NCBI GenBank assembly: GCA_023433855.1
Contig: JAEYTV010000464.1
Location: 1 to 6,862, forward strand
Direction: 5' to 3'
Origin: Pseudomonadota bacterium
Lineage (GTDB): Bacteria; Pseudomonadota; Alphaproteobacteria; Rhizobiales; Rhizobiaceae
DNA length: 6,862 nucleotides
Of the stretch, positions 5,021 through 6,862 are shown piece after piece. The position numbers and the translations under genes were made by a program. The notes under the pieces are model-generated. The model saw only the letters and a list, made by a program, of their open reading frames with translations, did not search any database and was not told the DNA's origin. Position 1 is the first letter of the stretch. Each line of letters begins with the position of its first letter.

Positions 5021-6862
5021 ATGAGAAACTCCCCGTGGCTGGTGACGAGCTATGCTCTCATCATCTTCTTCGGCGTTCTGGTAGCGCTGCCGAACGTCAT
5101 TCCGCAATCGGTGCTCGATCGCGTGCCATCATGGTTGCCGCATAGCCGCGTAGCCCTTGGCCTCGACCTTCGCGGCGGATCGCACCTCGTGCTCGAAGTC
5201 GATCGCGTCGACCTGATCAACGAGCGCGTTCAGAGTCTTCTGCAGGATGCACGCCGCGTGCTGCGAGACAAGAATATCAACACTTCGGCGATCCGCAGAT
5301 CGGGCGAGGCGATCACCATCACCCTGCGTGATCCTGCTCAGCGCGACGCCGCAGTTGCGGAACTGCAGACCCTGGCAAATCCGGTCGGCCTGGGCACCGG
5401 CGCCGGTGGAAGCGATCTGGCGATCACCACTCCGACAGAAAACACGATCTCCATCGCCCAGACGGAGGCCGGCATCAATTCCCACATCACCGCTGCCGTC
5501 GAGCAGAGCCTGGAGATCATCCGCCAACGTGTCGACCAGGTCGGCGTCGCGGAGCCGACAATCCAGCGGGTGGGTTCCGATCGCGTCCTAGTCCAGCTTC
5601 CGGGAGAGCAGGATCCGTCACGCCTGCGTCAACTTCTTGGCTCGACCGCAAAAATGAGTTTCCACCTGCTCGGCCAGCCGGGTGAACCCGGCGTGACGAT
5701 GCGGAGTGACGAGCAAGGCAACCAGTACCCCGTCCTGGATCGGGTGGAGCTTTCCGGCGACCGCCTGACGGACGCCCGGGCGGCCTTCGACCAGCAGACC
5801 AACGAGCCGGTCGTCAATTTCCGGTTCGACAGCGCCGGCGCCAATCGTTTCGCTCAGATCACGCAGCAGAATGTGGGGCGGCCTTTTGCGATCGTGCTCG
5901 ACAACAAGGTGCTGAGCGCGCCGGTCATCCGTACGCCGATCACCGGCGGCTCGGGCCAGATTTCCGGCGGCTTCAGCGTGGAGGAGGCGAATACCCTGTC
6001 GGCGCTGCTGCGCGCAGGCTCCCTTCCCGCCAAGCTGACGGTTATCGAAGAGCGCACGGTCGGCGCCGATCTCGGCTCGGACGCCATCGAAATGGGCATC
6101 TTCACAGGCCTCATCGGCTTCGGTCTGGTCGTCGCCTTCATGTTCTTCCTTTATGGCGGATGGGGTATCCTCGCCAACACGGCACTCCTCATCAACGTCA
6201 TCCTGACATTTGCGGGACTGACGCTGATCGGCTCCACCCTGACGCTGCCCGGGATCGCCGGTGTCGTTCTCGGTATCGGGCTTGCCGTCGACGCCAACGT
6301 CCTCATCAACGAACGCATCAAGGAAGAAACCCGCAAGGGCAAGAGTGCCTTTGCGGCGATCGACGCCGGCTTTGCGCGCGCCTATTCGACCATCGTCGAC
6401 AGTAACGTCACCGCGCTGATCGCCACCGTGCTGCTCTTCTGGTTCGGATCGGGCCCCGTGCGCGGCTTCGCCGTTACCATGGGCCTCGGCATCGCCATTT
6501 CCATGTTCACGGCTGTGTCCATCGTGCGGGTCGTGATGATCTTCATCGCAAGCCGCTACAAGCTCAAGAAGATCGAGATCAAGCCGCTTCTGCCGATCAA
6601 TCTCATCCCCGACGGCACTCGCATCAACTTCATGAAGGGGCGCTTTATCGGCATCGGCATTTCGCTGGTCCTGTCGGCCGCTTCGATCGTCCTGTTCATA
6701 ACCCCCGGCCTCAACTATGGCGTGGACTTCCGTGGCGGCATCCAGCTTGAAGTCACGACCCAGAACGAGACCGATCTTGCCGCTTTCCGTTCCGGGCTCG
6801 GCGAGCTTGGCCTCGGCGAAGTGGCGCTGCAGGAATTCGGCGGCAAGAACCGGGTCCTGGTG
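5021..6862 (+). CDS. secDF: Fused SecDF protein translocase subunit (first 614 codons; runs off right edge)
   Basis: The frame is open from ATG 5021 to the window edge (614 codons). It covers all of SecD and the beginning of SecF in one chain, the fused form of the proton-driven accessory of SecYEG. It starts with a membrane segment (residues about 6-28), then the SecD signature LGLDLRGGSHLVLEVD with D49. The large periplasmic P1 region follows (includes VDQVGVAEPTIQRVGSDRVL). Next come five C-terminal membrane segments at about 355-510, with the family motif GLAVDANVLINERIKEE (D424) and VDSNVTALIATVLLFWFGSG. SecF begins near residue 540 with a membrane segment and NYGVDFRGGIQLEV (D569). The rest of SecF should lie beyond the edge; fused proteins are usually around 840 aa. 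AGGA at 5009-5012 supports the start. No yajC precedes it, unlike many secDF loci, so it could be a second copy. Some alphaproteobacteria encode more than one. Confidence 0.95.
   Translation, partial: MRNSPWLVTSYALIIFFGVLVALPNVIPQSVLDRVPSWLPHSRVALGLDLRGGSHLVLEVDRVDLINERVQSLLQDARRVLRDKNINTSAIRRSGEAITITLRDPAQRDAAVAELQTLANPVGLGTGAGGSDLAITTPTENTISIAQTEAGINSHITAAVEQSLEIIRQRVDQVGVAEPTIQRVGSDRVLVQLPGEQDPSRLRQLLGSTAKMSFHLLGQPGEPGVTMRSDEQGNQYPVLDRVELSGDRLTDARAAFDQQTNEPVVNFRFDSAGANRFAQITQQNVGRPFAIVLDNKVLSAPVIRTPITGGSGQISGGFSVEEANTLSALLRAGSLPAKLTVIEERTVGADLGSDAIEMGIFTGLIGFGLVVAFMFFLYGGWGILANTALLINVILTFAGLTLIGSTLTLPGIAGVVLGIGLAVDANVLINERIKEETRKGKSAFAAIDAGFARAYSTIVDSNVTALIATVLLFWFGSGPVRGFAVTMGLGIAISMFTAVSIVRVVMIFIASRYKLKKIEIKPLLPINLIPDGTRINFMKGRFIGIGISLVLSAASIVLFITPGLNYGVDFRGGIQLEVTTQNETDLAAFRSGLGELGLGEVALQEFGGKNRVLV

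Overview
The window is GC-rich with strongly GC-biased third codon positions. Its gene content (fused SecDF, YeaQ-type stress protein, UPF0303 and DUF924 proteins, stand-alone receiver, TerC/YjbE protein) fits an alphaproteobacterium, most likely a member of the Rhizobiales/Rhizobiaceae. Two promoters match the alphaproteobacterial general-stress sigma factor EcfG (RpoE2) consensus, GGAAC-N16/17-cGTT, which supports this placement. The assignment rests on gene types and motifs only, not on a search.

Layout. Positions 1-447 (minus) hold the N-terminal part of a DUF3772/MscS-type mechanosensitive channel that runs off the left edge. Diverging from it is a small GlsB/YeaQ/YmgE-family membrane protein (636-887, plus) behind a textbook EcfG promoter. 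Four minus-strand genes follow, listed here in their direction of transcription: a CheY-like single-domain response regulator (2800-2438), a 98-aa secreted protein of unknown function with its own EcfG-type promoter (2336-2040), a UPF0303/heme-degrading-domain protein (1959-1474) and a DUF924 protein (1457-900). The last two are only 16 bases apart and look like an operon. A 216-base divergent intergenic region separates the regulator from a plus-strand series: a TerC/YjbE-family membrane protein (3017-3652), a cupin (about 3833-4330), an unrecognised single-pass membrane protein (4531-4938) and the first 614 codons of a fused SecDF protein translocase subunit (5021 to the right edge).

Function. 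Much of the left half is consistent with envelope and general stress responses: mechanosensitive channel, YeaQ-like protein, EcfG promoters and a phospho-receiver. The right half holds membrane proteins (a putative metal exporter and the Sec accessory motor) and a cupin. I see no mobile element, tRNA/rRNA, CRISPR array or phage-like module. No clearly new multi-gene system is visible. The points most worth following are the EcfG-controlled secreted protein, the uncharacterised membrane protein upstream of secDF, and several perfect inverted repeats in leaders, one of which overlaps a ribosome binding site.
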